Shown: piece after piece, positions 17,832 through 25,850 of the stretch
Layout: each line of letters begins with the position of its first letter
Numbering within the stretch: position 1 is the stretch's first letter
Position numbers and translations under genes: made by a program
Notes under the pieces: generated by a model
Databases searched by the model: none
Seen by the model: the letters and a program-made list of their open reading frames with translations, nothing else
What the model was told of the DNA's origin: nothing
Source: Acidobacteriota bacterium
GTDB lineage: Bacteria; Acidobacteriota; Terriglobia; Acidiferrales; UBA7541
NCBI GenBank assembly: GCA_021818865.1
Contig: JAKASX010000019.1
Location: 1-45,088, forward strand
Direction: 5' to 3'
Length of the DNA stretch: 45,088 nt

Positions 17832-18950
17832 GTGAAGCTCTATCGCATCGGCGCGCTTGTGGAACGGGACATGCGGAAATTCTTCCGAAGCCCTTCGCTG
17901 ATGATGGTTTCGATGATTTTCCCGATGGTGCAGCTGATCGTGCTGGGGTACGCGTTTGGCGGGAAAATCAAGCACGTCACCGTCGCTTTCGTGAACAACG
18001 ACCACGGCGCGGAATCCGTAAAAATCCGCGAAATGCTCGATGGCATCGTCACCGGTCCGCAGACCATCCGAATCGTCGACTACTCTTCCCTGCCGAACGC
18101 CGTCCGCGACCTGAAAACCGGCATCGTTCGCGGAGTCGTCTTCGTCCCTTACGATTTCTCCTATCGGGTGGAGCATCAGGACAATCCCCGCCTCGTTTTC
18201 ATCGAGGACAATACCGACAGCTTCCTTTCGAGCACGCTACAAAGCCAGTTTCAGCTGATGGTGCAGCAGATCGACCAGCCAGCGGTCACTTCGCGCCTGC
18301 CCGCCCAGATTCAGCTGAACGTCGTCGAGGTATATCCCTATATCGAATACATCAAATATCTGCTGCCGGGCTCGATTGCGATGTCGATTTTCGTGGTCGC
18401 GATGATCGGCGGCGGCATCACGTTTATCGACGACAAATCGCGCGGCCTGCACGAAGGTTATCTGGTCACACCGATCGAAGGCGCAGAGCTGGTCCTCGGG
18501 CTGAATTTGGCGGGAGCGATCAAGGGGCTGATGGCGGGAATGGTGATCACCGCGATCGGAGGGTTGATCGCCGGCGTCGCGCACATGGACGATCCGGTGC
18601 GGCTGGGCTACCTGGCGCTCGTGTGCGGCATTGCCGCGCTGACGATGATTTCGTTCATGTTCGTCACGATGGTGCGCGTGGACGACCCGATGGTGCCGCG
18701 GGCCGTTTTCGGAGTGCTGAATACGCTGCTGTTTTTTCCCTCCGGCGCCATCTATCCCATCCAGGGATTCCCCAGATGGATGCAATGGATCGCCACAGTC
18801 GACCCGTTTTATTACGTCGTTCACGCTCTGCGCAATTTGCTCTTGAAAAATGTTGGCATCGGCGGCATCTACCAAGACTTGCTGGTGCTGATCGGCATGT
18901 CCGCACTTTTCCTCACGGCCGGCATTCTGCTCTTCAAGCGGCAACTGTAG
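17832..18950 (+). CDS. ABC-2 type exporter permease
   Basis: 372 residues. An N-terminal helix (residues about 22-42, PSLMMVSMIFPMVQLIVLGY) is followed by an extracytoplasmic domain of about 140 residues and then five helices (from about residue 180), a YbhS/YbhR-like ABC-2 membrane topology. The core holds ITFIDDKSRGLHEGYLVTPI and the late segment LFFPSGAIYPIQGFPRWMQW, FYYVVHALRNLLL. With the ATPase and HlyD adaptor it should form a tripartite exporter. A GGAG ribosome site lies about 8 bases upstream. The operon ends here, and a convergent gene follows after 62 bases. Confidence 0.92.
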   Translation: MKLYRIGALVERDMRKFFRSPSLMMVSMIFPMVQLIVLGYAFGGKIKHVTVAFVNNDHGAESVKIREMLDGIVTGPQTIRIVDYSSLPNAVRDLKTGIVRGVVFVPYDFSYRVEHQDNPRLVFIEDNTDSFLSSTLQSQFQLMVQQIDQPAVTSRLPAQIQLNVVEVYPYIEYIKYLLPGSIAMSIFVVAMIGGGITFIDDKSRGLHEGYLVTPIEGAELVLGLNLAGAIKGLMAGMVITAIGGLIAGVAHMDDPVRLGYLALVCGIAALTMISFMFVTMVRVDDPMVPRAVFGVLNTLLFFPSGAIYPIQGFPRWMQWIATVDPFYYVVHALRNLLLKNVGIGGIYQDLLVLIGMSALFLTAGILLFKRQL

Positions 18951-18995
18951 CGAAAAAGCCGCAAACAGGCTTACGTTGATTTCGGGAGGATTTCC

Positions 18996-19012
18996 AGCCG
19001 GGATTTCCGGCT
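18996..19012. terminator. Possible bidirectional terminator hairpin between convergent genes
   Basis: AGCCGG and CCGGCT form a 6-bp stem around a GATTT loop, followed on the plus strand by TTTAG. It sits between the converging permease and phosphatase genes. The stem is short and the T-run weak, so this is tentative. Confidence 0.35.
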
Positions 19013-20671
19013 TTAGCCGGGGGTCTGGCCGAAGTACTCGAGCGCGACGACGGTGATGTCGTCCGCTTGCGCGTAGCCGGCGGTGAAAGCTCGCACGCCC
19101 GCGAGCACCGAGTCCAGCAATTCCTGCGCGCTCTGGCCGTTGAAGCGCTGGAGCACGCCGCGCAACCGGTCTTCGCCGAAAAGTTCGCCCTCGGGATTCG
19201 CCGCTTCGGTGACGCCGTCCGAATACATCACGAGAAAATCGCCCGGCTCGAGCTGCGCCGTGCCGGAAACGTATTCGGCGAAATCGAACATGCCGATCGG
19301 GAAACTCTGCGCTTCGAGCGCCACCAGATCGCCCGAACGCCGGCGGACGAAGGCAGGCACGTGGCCGGCGTTGAAATAATCTATCGAGCCGTCGGGTTTC
19401 ACCACAGCGTAAAACAGCGTCGCGTAGCCCGATTCGTCGGTCCGGTCGCAAACGCGCCGGTTCACGCGCTTGGCGAGTTCGGTGAGTGGCAAAGCGTTCG
19501 TGGCCGTGGCGCAGAACGATCCCATGAGCATCGAAGCCAGCAGCGCCGCGGGCATTCCCTTGCCCGCGACGTCCGCGACGACGAATCCGCGCGCGCCGTC
19601 GGGCAAATCGACAACGTCGTAACAATCGCCTCCGACGTTGCGGCAGGCGATCGTTCTTCCCACGGCAACCAAAGACGGTTCTTTCGGCAACGTTTTCGGC
19701 AGAAGTTGCTGCTGGATTTCGCTGGCGATTTCCAGCTCGCGTTCGAGCCGCTCGCGTTCCCTGGCTTCGGCGAAGAGACGGGCGTTTTCCACGACCGTGG
19801 CCGCTTCGGCCGCGAGGGAGCGCAACACCTGGCGATCGAGTTCGGAAAACGCGGCGAGCGGGCGACGGCTGTCCAGATAGAGCACGCCGAGCAGACCGGG
19901 CCGCGACGCAACCACCGTGGAATCCACAGAGCGGATGGTTGGCTGCCGTTCGAGCGGAATCGCCAACAGCGTGCGCAGCGCTTCGCCGACGATGCTCGCC
20001 TGCTCGCGCAGCGTCTGCTCCTCGCCGATATCGGCGATGATCAACTCTCGGCGCGATTCCGCCACTTGCTTGAGCACGGAACTCGAAACGCGCACTTCGC
20101 TGTGCGGGAGCGTGCGCTGGCCGGATTCCCGCGCGACCGTCGGGCGCAATTCATTCGTTTCATCGGCCAGAAGCAGCACGCCGCGGTCAGCTCCGGTGAC
20201 GCGAATGGCAGCATCCACCACCGCGGCCAGCATGTCTTCGAGCAGCATGTGGCCGTAAATCGCTCCGGCGGCTTCGAGCAACACGCCCAGGTGGTAGAGT
20301 TCGCGGGAACTCGAGGAGGAAGGCGGCGGCGAATCCACGCGCTCAAGCAGGTCCTCGATCCGCCGTTCTTCGCCGCCGAAAATGAGCTGAAACGAATTGG
20401 CGAATCCGAATTCGATCGTGTCGTTGGGATGGAGTTCCTGGCGGCTGACCTTCTGCTGATTGACGAAAGTGCCGTGGCGACTCTCCAGGTCAACCAGGAT
20501 GTATTTTCCGCCTTCCTCGATAATCTGCGCATGCTGGCGGCTGATGCGGCCATCGCGCAGCACGAGATCGCAATCCGCCTGGCGGCCGATGCGAAGCGGA
20601 GTCGAGACCAAGTCCACGGTCCGGCGCACCCCACCCGGTTCCACCACAGTCAATCGAGGATTGCGCGTCAT
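19013..20671 (-). CDS. FHA-GAF-SpoIIE (RsbU-like PP2C) Ser/Thr phosphatase
   Basis: 552 residues with three domains. An FHA phosphothreonine-binding domain is at about 5-95 (TPLRIGRQADCDLVLRDGRI, SRQHAQI, SRHGTFVN). A GAF sensor is at about 130-305 (AAVVDAAIRVTGADRGVLLL, PLLGVLYLDSRRPL-like segment). A short coiled coil (LERELEIASEIQQQLLPKTL) leads to a SpoIIE/PP2C phosphatase domain at 340-548 with GGDCYDVVDLPDG, VVADVAGKGMPAALLASM, FNAGHVPAF, MYSDGVTEAAN and YAQADDITVVAL, which carry the metal-binding Asp residues. Such proteins dephosphorylate anti-sigma antagonists. The FHA domain suggests it reads the output of Ser/Thr kinases, of which three lie further right, but no direct link is shown. 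Confidence 0.92.
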   Translation of the reverse strand: MTRNPRLTVVEPGGVRRTVDLVSTPLRIGRQADCDLVLRDGRISRQHAQIIEEGGKYILVDLESRHGTFVNQQKVSRQELHPNDTIEFGFANSFQLIFGGEERRIEDLLERVDSPPPSSSSSRELYHLGVLLEAAGAIYGHMLLEDMLAAVVDAAIRVTGADRGVLLLADETNELRPTVARESGQRTLPHSEVRVSSSVLKQVAESRRELIIADIGEEQTLREQASIVGEALRTLLAIPLERQPTIRSVDSTVVASRPGLLGVLYLDSRRPLAAFSELDRQVLRSLAAEAATVVENARLFAEARERERLERELEIASEIQQQLLPKTLPKEPSLVAVGRTIACRNVGGDCYDVVDLPDGARGFVVADVAGKGMPAALLASMLMGSFCATATNALPLTELAKRVNRRVCDRTDESGYATLFYAVVKPDGSIDYFNAGHVPAFVRRRSGDLVALEAQSFPIGMFDFAEYVSGTAQLEPGDFLVMYSDGVTEAANPEGELFGEDRLRGVLQRFNGQSAQELLDSVLAGVRAFTAGYAQADDITVVALEYFGQTPG

Positions 20672-21789
20672 GGGCGTGGTTTATATGCCTCATCCCAGAA
20701 CAGTAGTTTCGCCCCGGGTCTCGTTATCTTAGGCGAAGCGGGCTGGCAAGTAAACCTCCGCGAATCAGAAATGTGAGGGCAAAGCGAGGATGCCCGATTT
20801 GCGGAAAATGGTGTTGGCCGTTTGTGTCGGTGGAGGGCCGGTGGAACGGGCACGAATCGGACGAACCGGCGATGAAGCGATCGGCTGGAAACGCTTCGGG
20901 AAACCATGCGTGGCAGATTTTCGAGGAACAGACGGCCCGGACGGCGCGAAAAATGAGACAAAAACGGCGATTGAAATTGGGTGCCGCAGGGTGTCACGGG
21001 TTGTCGAGCATAAATTCCGATAAGCGGCGTTTTTTCAACGACGTAATTTTTCCAGGGTGTCACTTTTTGAGGCACTTCTGAGTGGACTTCGGAGCGCGAA
21101 ACGTCCGCGCCGGCGCGTGGGGCGCTTGCCCGGATCGCGGAATCGCTGCACGAGGCGGAGGGTGACACTCGCGGAACCTCGGGGAATGGGTTTCTTTCTC
21201 TTGGGAGCCCAGTATTTTCAATGGAATACGAGCTGTTGCGTGGGCGATGGAGGGCGTCACGAGAGTAGTGTTCTGTTTCTTCCCGAATCGCTCGAACGCC
21301 GCGTTGGTATTGGGGATTTGTTGATCGAGCGGATTTGGGTAGGTCACCCTGGGGCGTTGCCGCTGCCGTGGACTCGAATGGAATGGCGACGGAAGTTCGG
21401 ACCATGAGTTTGCTTCTCCAACTGCTCCCCGGCATGTGATGCTTCCTTCTGCGTGCGGATAAAAGCCGCGGTTTTTCCCGGACGCAACGGCATTTTCGCG
21501 CGATGCGAATGCGAGCGCGAGGGGTGGGTCTACGTAAGGAGGCGAGGGGGAGTTGCGGCGATCCGAACATGCCTGTTATCCGGCAGCGAGCTCGAGATCG
21601 GAACTGGCTTGCGCTCATCGGTACTGGCGCTTTTGTGCGGCCGGAGTCTTTTGCCTCGCTGGCGAGGGCGGCGACATGGATCTCTATGGTGTGGGCCCTG
21701 AGTACCTGGGTCGTCCGGCTATCGCCCTTGAAGTGACCGGCGGCCTCTTCGTCGGCGGGGGCGAGGATCAGCCTTCGCTCGCCCGTCTG
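20672..21789. other. Decayed or non-coding stretch at the left border of the accessory island
   Basis: About 1.1 kb with no gene I can recognise on either strand. One minus-strand frame stays open through all of it, but its translation after the transposase fragment has no family features, and plus-strand frames are equally open, as expected in GC-rich DNA. It probably holds insertion-sequence debris. The motif GGGTGTCAC recurs several times, without any clear arrangement. Confidence 0.5.
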
Positions 21790-22029
21790 TATTGAGGGGG
21801 CGAAGAGGAGCTTCATTGCGTCGGCCATGACCTTGTTCTTCTGCGCAGACTTCGGTTTTCCGGTGTGCGCCCACGCTTCGCATAGGAGGCGCGGCGGCAG
21901 GTTTGCATGGAACCCCGCCACCTGATTGCGTCGCAATCGTTTCCGCAGAACGGCGCGACCTTCCACATCCGCCCCGTGAACCTGAGAAGCATTCTTGGCA
22001 GGGTCCAGACCAATCGTGGCTGTCTTCAT
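21790..22029 (-). pseudogene. IS110-family transposase, N-terminal fragment
   Basis: From the ATG at 22029 the minus strand reads MKTATIGLDPAKNASQVHGA, then DVEGRAVLRKRLRRNQV, FHANLPPRLLCEAWAHT and KNKVMADAM. This matches the DEDD/RuvC-like N-terminal domain of IS110 transposases: the first Asp in GLDPAKN, Glu in CEAWAH and the later ADA. The spacing after CEAWAH is already shortened, and the similarity fades after about 80-100 codons. No C-terminal domain follows on this strand. A separate C-terminal IS110 fragment lies on the opposite strand at 27.7-28.1 kb. The end of the fragment is an estimate. Confidence 0.7.
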
Positions 22030-22204
22030 GGATGTCCCGCCCCGGGGTGCGACGAAGCTTACTGCTTGCGGCCGGGGCTGGGATGGGTCCATTCCATTGG
22101 GTCGGCCGGTGCGCTGAGGGACGATCTCTGCCTGTCGCGACGTTGGGACGTGTCCCCGCGCGTTGTCTCCAGCGGCTGGCCGTCTCCCGACATCGTGTTG
22201 CTAA

Positions 22205-24244
22205 CTAGTGCACACGCGTGGCTCTGCGGCGGGGGACGCCAAGCATTTCCAACCATTCGTCAGTGCTGATAGACCGCTCGATATCTGTTTCTGAGAGGGA
22301 GTTCACCACGTCATCGAACACTAGGCCGCGTTCTTTTAGCTTTTGATGAATCCTTTGCTCAATCGTGTTCTGCGTCCAGAAACTGTAGACGTTGACGCCA
22401 CGCTGCTGACCATGCCGGTGAGTACGATCTTCGGCCTGCCACATCGTTGCCGGATTCCACCAGTGATCGAAATGGAAAACGTAATTCGCCTCAGTCAGCG
22501 TCAGTCCGAGTCCGCCGGTCTTTAACGTTGCCAAAAGAACGCTCGTGCCGCTATCCGACCGGAATCTACTGATCTCCTTTTCCCGTGCGGCATCGCTCAG
22601 ACCGCCCTTGAGCACCGCAACGCCGAATGGCTTTAGCAAAGGCACGAGTCTTGCCACGCCATATTCATCAACCCACTGCGTAAAGACCAACGCTTTGTGC
22701 CCGTTGTCCTTAATCGTCTTGAGAAATTCTAGAAGCGCTTCCGATTTGGGACTTGAGGTCTTGTCAGATGCGAAATTGCATACACGCTTTAGCTTGGTGA
22801 TCACGGCGAAGATGTGAGTTTTTGTAACTTGCTCCCCCAACTCCGTCAGTTCGCGTGCACCCCCCTGTAAAACGCGCTCATATTCCGCTCGCTGGTCCGC
22901 ATCCAGTTCCATCCAGCACTCTTGCTTGATCTTCGGCGGGAGGTCTTGAAGGACGTCCTTCTTCATGCGGCGAAGGAAGTATGGTTGCATCAAGCGTTTC
23001 GCTTCACCGGCAGAGACGTTGTAGTGCATGTATTTGGGTTTAACGAAGCTAAAGATTCCGGCGAGGTCTTCGACCTTTGTCTCAACTGGGGTGCCCGTCA
23101 ATGCCCAGCGGAATGTAGGCGATGGCCGTTTCACTGCTCGGCTACGGCTGGTATCAGGATTTTTGATGTATTGCGCTTCATCCAATATAACGGCATCGAA
23201 ACTACCAATCACGGAATCATCAACAAGCGCCTCCGATGTAGGCAGTTCCTCGAATGGTGTTTGGCAATATGGACAAATGAATCGTGGTGTCTGCTCGTCC
23301 GTAAGATGGACTTTATTACCGAAGGAAGAGGTCCGCTGGCATGCCTTGCACTTGATCTCGGCCTTTTTCTTAACGACGGTGAGAAAGTCGGATGACAGCG
23401 TGTCGTAGGCCGCCACGTATACGTGGGCTGGAAACTTCCAATCTAGCTGCCTTTCGTCTCTGGTTCCGCGAACGACCGTAAAACTCAATTCGGGGGCCCA
23501 TCTTTGCAGGTGGTCCTGCCAAACCTTCAGGACACTAACCGGACACACAATCAACGCCTTTGTGGTGGCACCAGTTTGAAACAAAACTCTCAAGGCAACG
23601 ACGGTTATGACCGTCTTGCCCGTTCCCATTTCATCGCCCAGAAGGGCGGAGTTGTGCTCGACGAGGAACTTCACGCCAACTTGCTGGTAGGGGCGCAGGT
23701 GGTTCAACACGTCGACGTCGGGTGAGAATTCAACTGCAATGGGGGGCTGGAGTGTCGGGTAAATCAAGTCCCAGATCGACAAGCTGGTGATTGTCTGCGT
23801 CGAGAGGCCGTACGCGTTCTTCGTCCGCGAGTACGCTTTAGCAAATCCATTCTGGTCAACTGACTTGGGAGTCGATGCTGACGGACCCTTTCTGTTGCGG
23901 GCCGTGTAGTCCACGCCGACAAGGCCCGCTGTGTCCAGCGGCTCGAACAGGTTTCCAGATACCCACGTTTTCGATAGGTCAGGGAGTTCGGGAGCGAAGG
24001 CATGGGAGGTTAATGTCGTGAATGGCGAAAGCAGCGACGTTCCAACAATCGAAAACACCAAATCAGCCGACACCGTCGTGCTCTGAGAGAGCGTGGCATT
24101 CGTAATCCTGTAGACGCCTGCGCGCGTGACCGGAGCGAAAGGCGGGTATTCAACGTGAACGGGAGGAAACGCGACCGAGACTGGATGGGCGACAGATGCG
24201 GGCAGCGGGGCTATCAGCCTTGCTAGGCGACGAACAAGATTCAC
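22205..24244 (-). CDS. SNF2-family DEAD/DEAH-box helicase with inserted zinc ribbon
   Basis: 679 residues from a GTG start at 24244, which overlaps the preceding stop by 4 bases (GTGA). The N-terminal 170 residues match nothing I know. The Snf2 motor follows: YQQVGVKFLVEHNSALLGDE with Walker A EMGTGKT, motif II LDEAQYIKN, motif III LTGTPVETKVEDL, then the C-terminal lobe with LVFTQWVDEYGVARL, LKTGGLGLTLTEANYVFHFD, HWWNPATMWQAEDRTHRHGQ. Between motifs Ia and II is a zinc ribbon: CKAC near residue 300 and CPYC about 33 residues later. It is an ATP-driven DNA translocase. With Mrr and HNH nucleases next door a defence role is likely but not proven. Base composition is visibly less GC-rich than the flanks, which suggests transfer. 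Confidence 0.88.
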   Translation of the reverse strand: MNLVRRLARLIAPLPASVAHPVSVAFPPVHVEYPPFAPVTRAGVYRITNATLSQSTTVSADLVFSIVGTSLLSPFTTLTSHAFAPELPDLSKTWVSGNLFEPLDTAGLVGVDYTARNRKGPSASTPKSVDQNGFAKAYSRTKNAYGLSTQTITSLSIWDLIYPTLQPPIAVEFSPDVDVLNHLRPYQQVGVKFLVEHNSALLGDEMGTGKTVITVVALRVLFQTGATTKALIVCPVSVLKVWQDHLQRWAPELSFTVVRGTRDERQLDWKFPAHVYVAAYDTLSSDFLTVVKKKAEIKCKACQRTSSFGNKVHLTDEQTPRFICPYCQTPFEELPTSEALVDDSVIGSFDAVILDEAQYIKNPDTSRSRAVKRPSPTFRWALTGTPVETKVEDLAGIFSFVKPKYMHYNVSAGEAKRLMQPYFLRRMKKDVLQDLPPKIKQECWMELDADQRAEYERVLQGGARELTELGEQVTKTHIFAVITKLKRVCNFASDKTSSPKSEALLEFLKTIKDNGHKALVFTQWVDEYGVARLVPLLKPFGVAVLKGGLSDAAREKEISRFRSDSGTSVLLATLKTGGLGLTLTEANYVFHFDHWWNPATMWQAEDRTHRHGQQRGVNVYSFWTQNTIEQRIHQKLKERGLVFDDVVNSLSETDIERSISTDEWLEMLGVPRRRATRVH

Positions 24245-24792
24245 TTTGCTTCACCAATCTTCTGTTGGTGGACTTGCTCCAGAGCGGTGAGCACGCGGTG
24301 AAACGGTTCTAGAAGGTCAAAGCGGTTAAATACCTGCGTCAGAAGGGGGACCGAGGCTCCAATATCGTCCCCAAAATCTCTATGAGCCACGAGCACCACT
24401 GGCTCGAACTGGCCTGAGTTTGACGATAGCAATGTCGTGCGCTTCTCGTCAGAATCAGAAGAGGAGAAATCGAGACCGCTTTCTTTTGTCACTTGCAGGA
24501 TGGGCACGCTAGCCTTCGCACGGAGCCACAAAAGGTCTGGGTCTTCGACGAGAACCACAGACGGCGGCTGTTTAAGCGAGTTGAAGAGCGGAACGCCGAT
24601 AAGTTCGACCATGACGTGGCGCTGCAGCATTGTGCCATAGAGCACCGTCTGCAAACTCGTGGGGCGAATTGGGTTGGTGCAGCGGAACTCAAGTGGCTTC
24701 GTATCGATATCTGTCAGCAACAACGCTCCACGAATCGCCTTGTCTGAATCGAATTTGCGTGAAGCCAAGAACAAGAGTTGTGAGTCAGCCAT
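24241..24792 (-). CDS. Unknown protein coupled to the SNF2 helicase
   Basis: 183 residues from the ATG at 24792, chosen for the AGGAG site 8 bases upstream. It begins MADSQLLFLASRKFDSDKAI and is a mixed alpha/beta, soluble protein, without a signal peptide, membrane helix or cysteine cluster. Notable segments are FRCTNPIRPTSLQTVLYGTM, VELIGVPLFNSLKQPPSVVL and a Ser/Asp-rich stretch (LDFSSSDSDEK). The C-terminus is helical (FHRVLTALEQVHQQ). I do not recognise the family. The 4-base overlap with the helicase start shows that the two are translated together, so it is probably a partner, specificity or loading subunit of the helicase. Confidence 0.8.
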   Translation of the reverse strand: MADSQLLFLASRKFDSDKAIRGALLLTDIDTKPLEFRCTNPIRPTSLQTVLYGTMLQRHVMVELIGVPLFNSLKQPPSVVLVEDPDLLWLRAKASVPILQVTKESGLDFSSSDSDEKRTTLLSSNSGQFEPVVLVAHRDFGDDIGASVPLLTQVFNRFDLLEPFHRVLTALEQVHQQKIGEAK

Positions 24793-24811
24793 CTGGACAC
24801 TCCTGCGAGGA

Positions 24812-24840
24812 AGCCTACTCTGGGCTAGTGCAGGCGTCAA
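24812..24840 (-). promoter_or_regulatory. Putative promoter of the helicase operon
   Basis: On the minus strand TTGACG (24840-24835) and TAGGCT (24817-24812) are 17 bases apart, 20 bases upstream of the ATG at 24792. The -35 box is good, the -10 box weak. Confidence 0.4.
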
Positions 24841-24961
24841 TCGGTGAAGGCAGTGCGGGTCGTGACTGATAAGGCTTTAAGCGTTCTGGGCGGGATGGCT
24901 GCGCGACTGCGGCACCGTCCTCTTGTCATTCGCGGCGTGTCCGTGATAGTTTTCGCCACGC

Positions 24962-25771
24962 ATGTTGCCAAAGCAGAGCGACATTGAAATTCCGCTGTTA
25001 AGGACCCTCGCGGAGATGGGGGGACGCGGAGTTCCTCGGGACATCTATCCACGCGTTCGTCAGTTCTTTCCGAGTGTGACGGATGCCGACGTTGCCGAGA
25101 CCCTGGTGAGCGGCGGAAACAAGTGGGCCAACCGCATTCAGTGGGTCCGGCAGCACTTGATTTCCCGGGGCGAAGTGGAGAGCGCGGGGCACGGGGTCTG
25201 GGCAATCACGGAGAAGGGGCGCGCCAGGCTCGGTGCTGTGGAGAAAGAGCGGAGTGCTCCCGCTCCGGCCACGTCGTTTAACCTCGAAGAGCTGGCCGAA
25301 GAATACTCGGCCGCGTTTCATGATAAGGTGCTTCAAAAGCTTCAGGACCTAACGCCCCAGCAATTCGAGCGCTTCGCCAACGCCTTGCTCGAGGCGTACG
25401 GTTTTAGTGAGATGCATGTCACTGGCAAGGCGGGTGACGGCGGGATTGATGGGAGCGGGAAGCTCCGGGTTGGCCTGGCCACGATGGACGTGGCATTCCA
25501 ATGCAAGCGTTGGCAGGGGATGGTGGGTCGCCCGGAGATCGATAAGTTCCGAGGGGCGATTTCCGGTGAGTTCCAACAGGGCATCTTTTTCACAACGTCC
25601 GATTTTTCCGGCCCGGCCCGCGACGCATCCATCAAAAAGGGCGCGGTGCCGATTGTGTTGCTAAACGGCGACAGCATCGTGCGGCTGATGGTGGAAAAGG
25701 GACTTGGCGTAAAACGCCGGCCCGTCGAAATCTTTGAGGATCAGATCGAGAGCATCTTTGAGCAGGAATGA
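24962..25771 (+). CDS. Mrr-type restriction endonuclease
   Basis: 269 residues. An N-terminal Mrr_N winged helix (residues 1-85; IEIPLLRTLAEMGGRGVPRD, WANRIQWVRQHLISRGEVES, GVWAITEKGRARL) is joined to a Mrr_cat PD-(D/E)xK nuclease: LTPQQFERFANALLEAYGFS, AGDGGIDGSGKL with Asp163, VAFQCKRWQG with Gln180 and Lys182. This is the D-(x)n-QxK form typical of Mrr. Enzymes of this family cut DNA with methylated or otherwise modified bases. The gene is divergent from the helicase pair (169 bp between starts). A TTGTCA and a GATAGT box lie just upstream; no clear ribosome site is seen. No methyltransferase is near, which fits modification-dependent restriction. Confidence 0.9.
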   Translation: MLPKQSDIEIPLLRTLAEMGGRGVPRDIYPRVRQFFPSVTDADVAETLVSGGNKWANRIQWVRQHLISRGEVESAGHGVWAITEKGRARLGAVEKERSAPAPATSFNLEELAEEYSAAFHDKVLQKLQDLTPQQFERFANALLEAYGFSEMHVTGKAGDGGIDGSGKLRVGLATMDVAFQCKRWQGMVGRPEIDKFRGAISGEFQQGIFFTTSDFSGPARDASIKKGAVPIVLLNGDSIVRLMVEKGLGVKRRPVEIFEDQIESIFEQE

Positions 25772-25850
25772 TTCCTTGGTTCGCCGCGTCGGATTGTTCG
25801 CGCCTCGGACATGTTAGGGTGTCGCGCATCTTGAGTGAAGGCCACGATAA

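Noticed and set aside
18996-19012. Strong intrinsic terminator
   Set aside because: The stem is only 6 bp and the T-run is broken; listed as a weak candidate instead.
19067-20776. 569-codon plus-strand frame opposite the FHA-GAF-SpoIIE gene
   Set aside because: Antisense shadow of a gene whose three domains are all clear on the minus strand.
20668-22092. 474-codon minus-strand frame as one gene
   Set aside because: Only about 80-100 codons at its start match IS110 transposase; the rest has no family features and base composition keeps stops rare. Kept as a fragment only.
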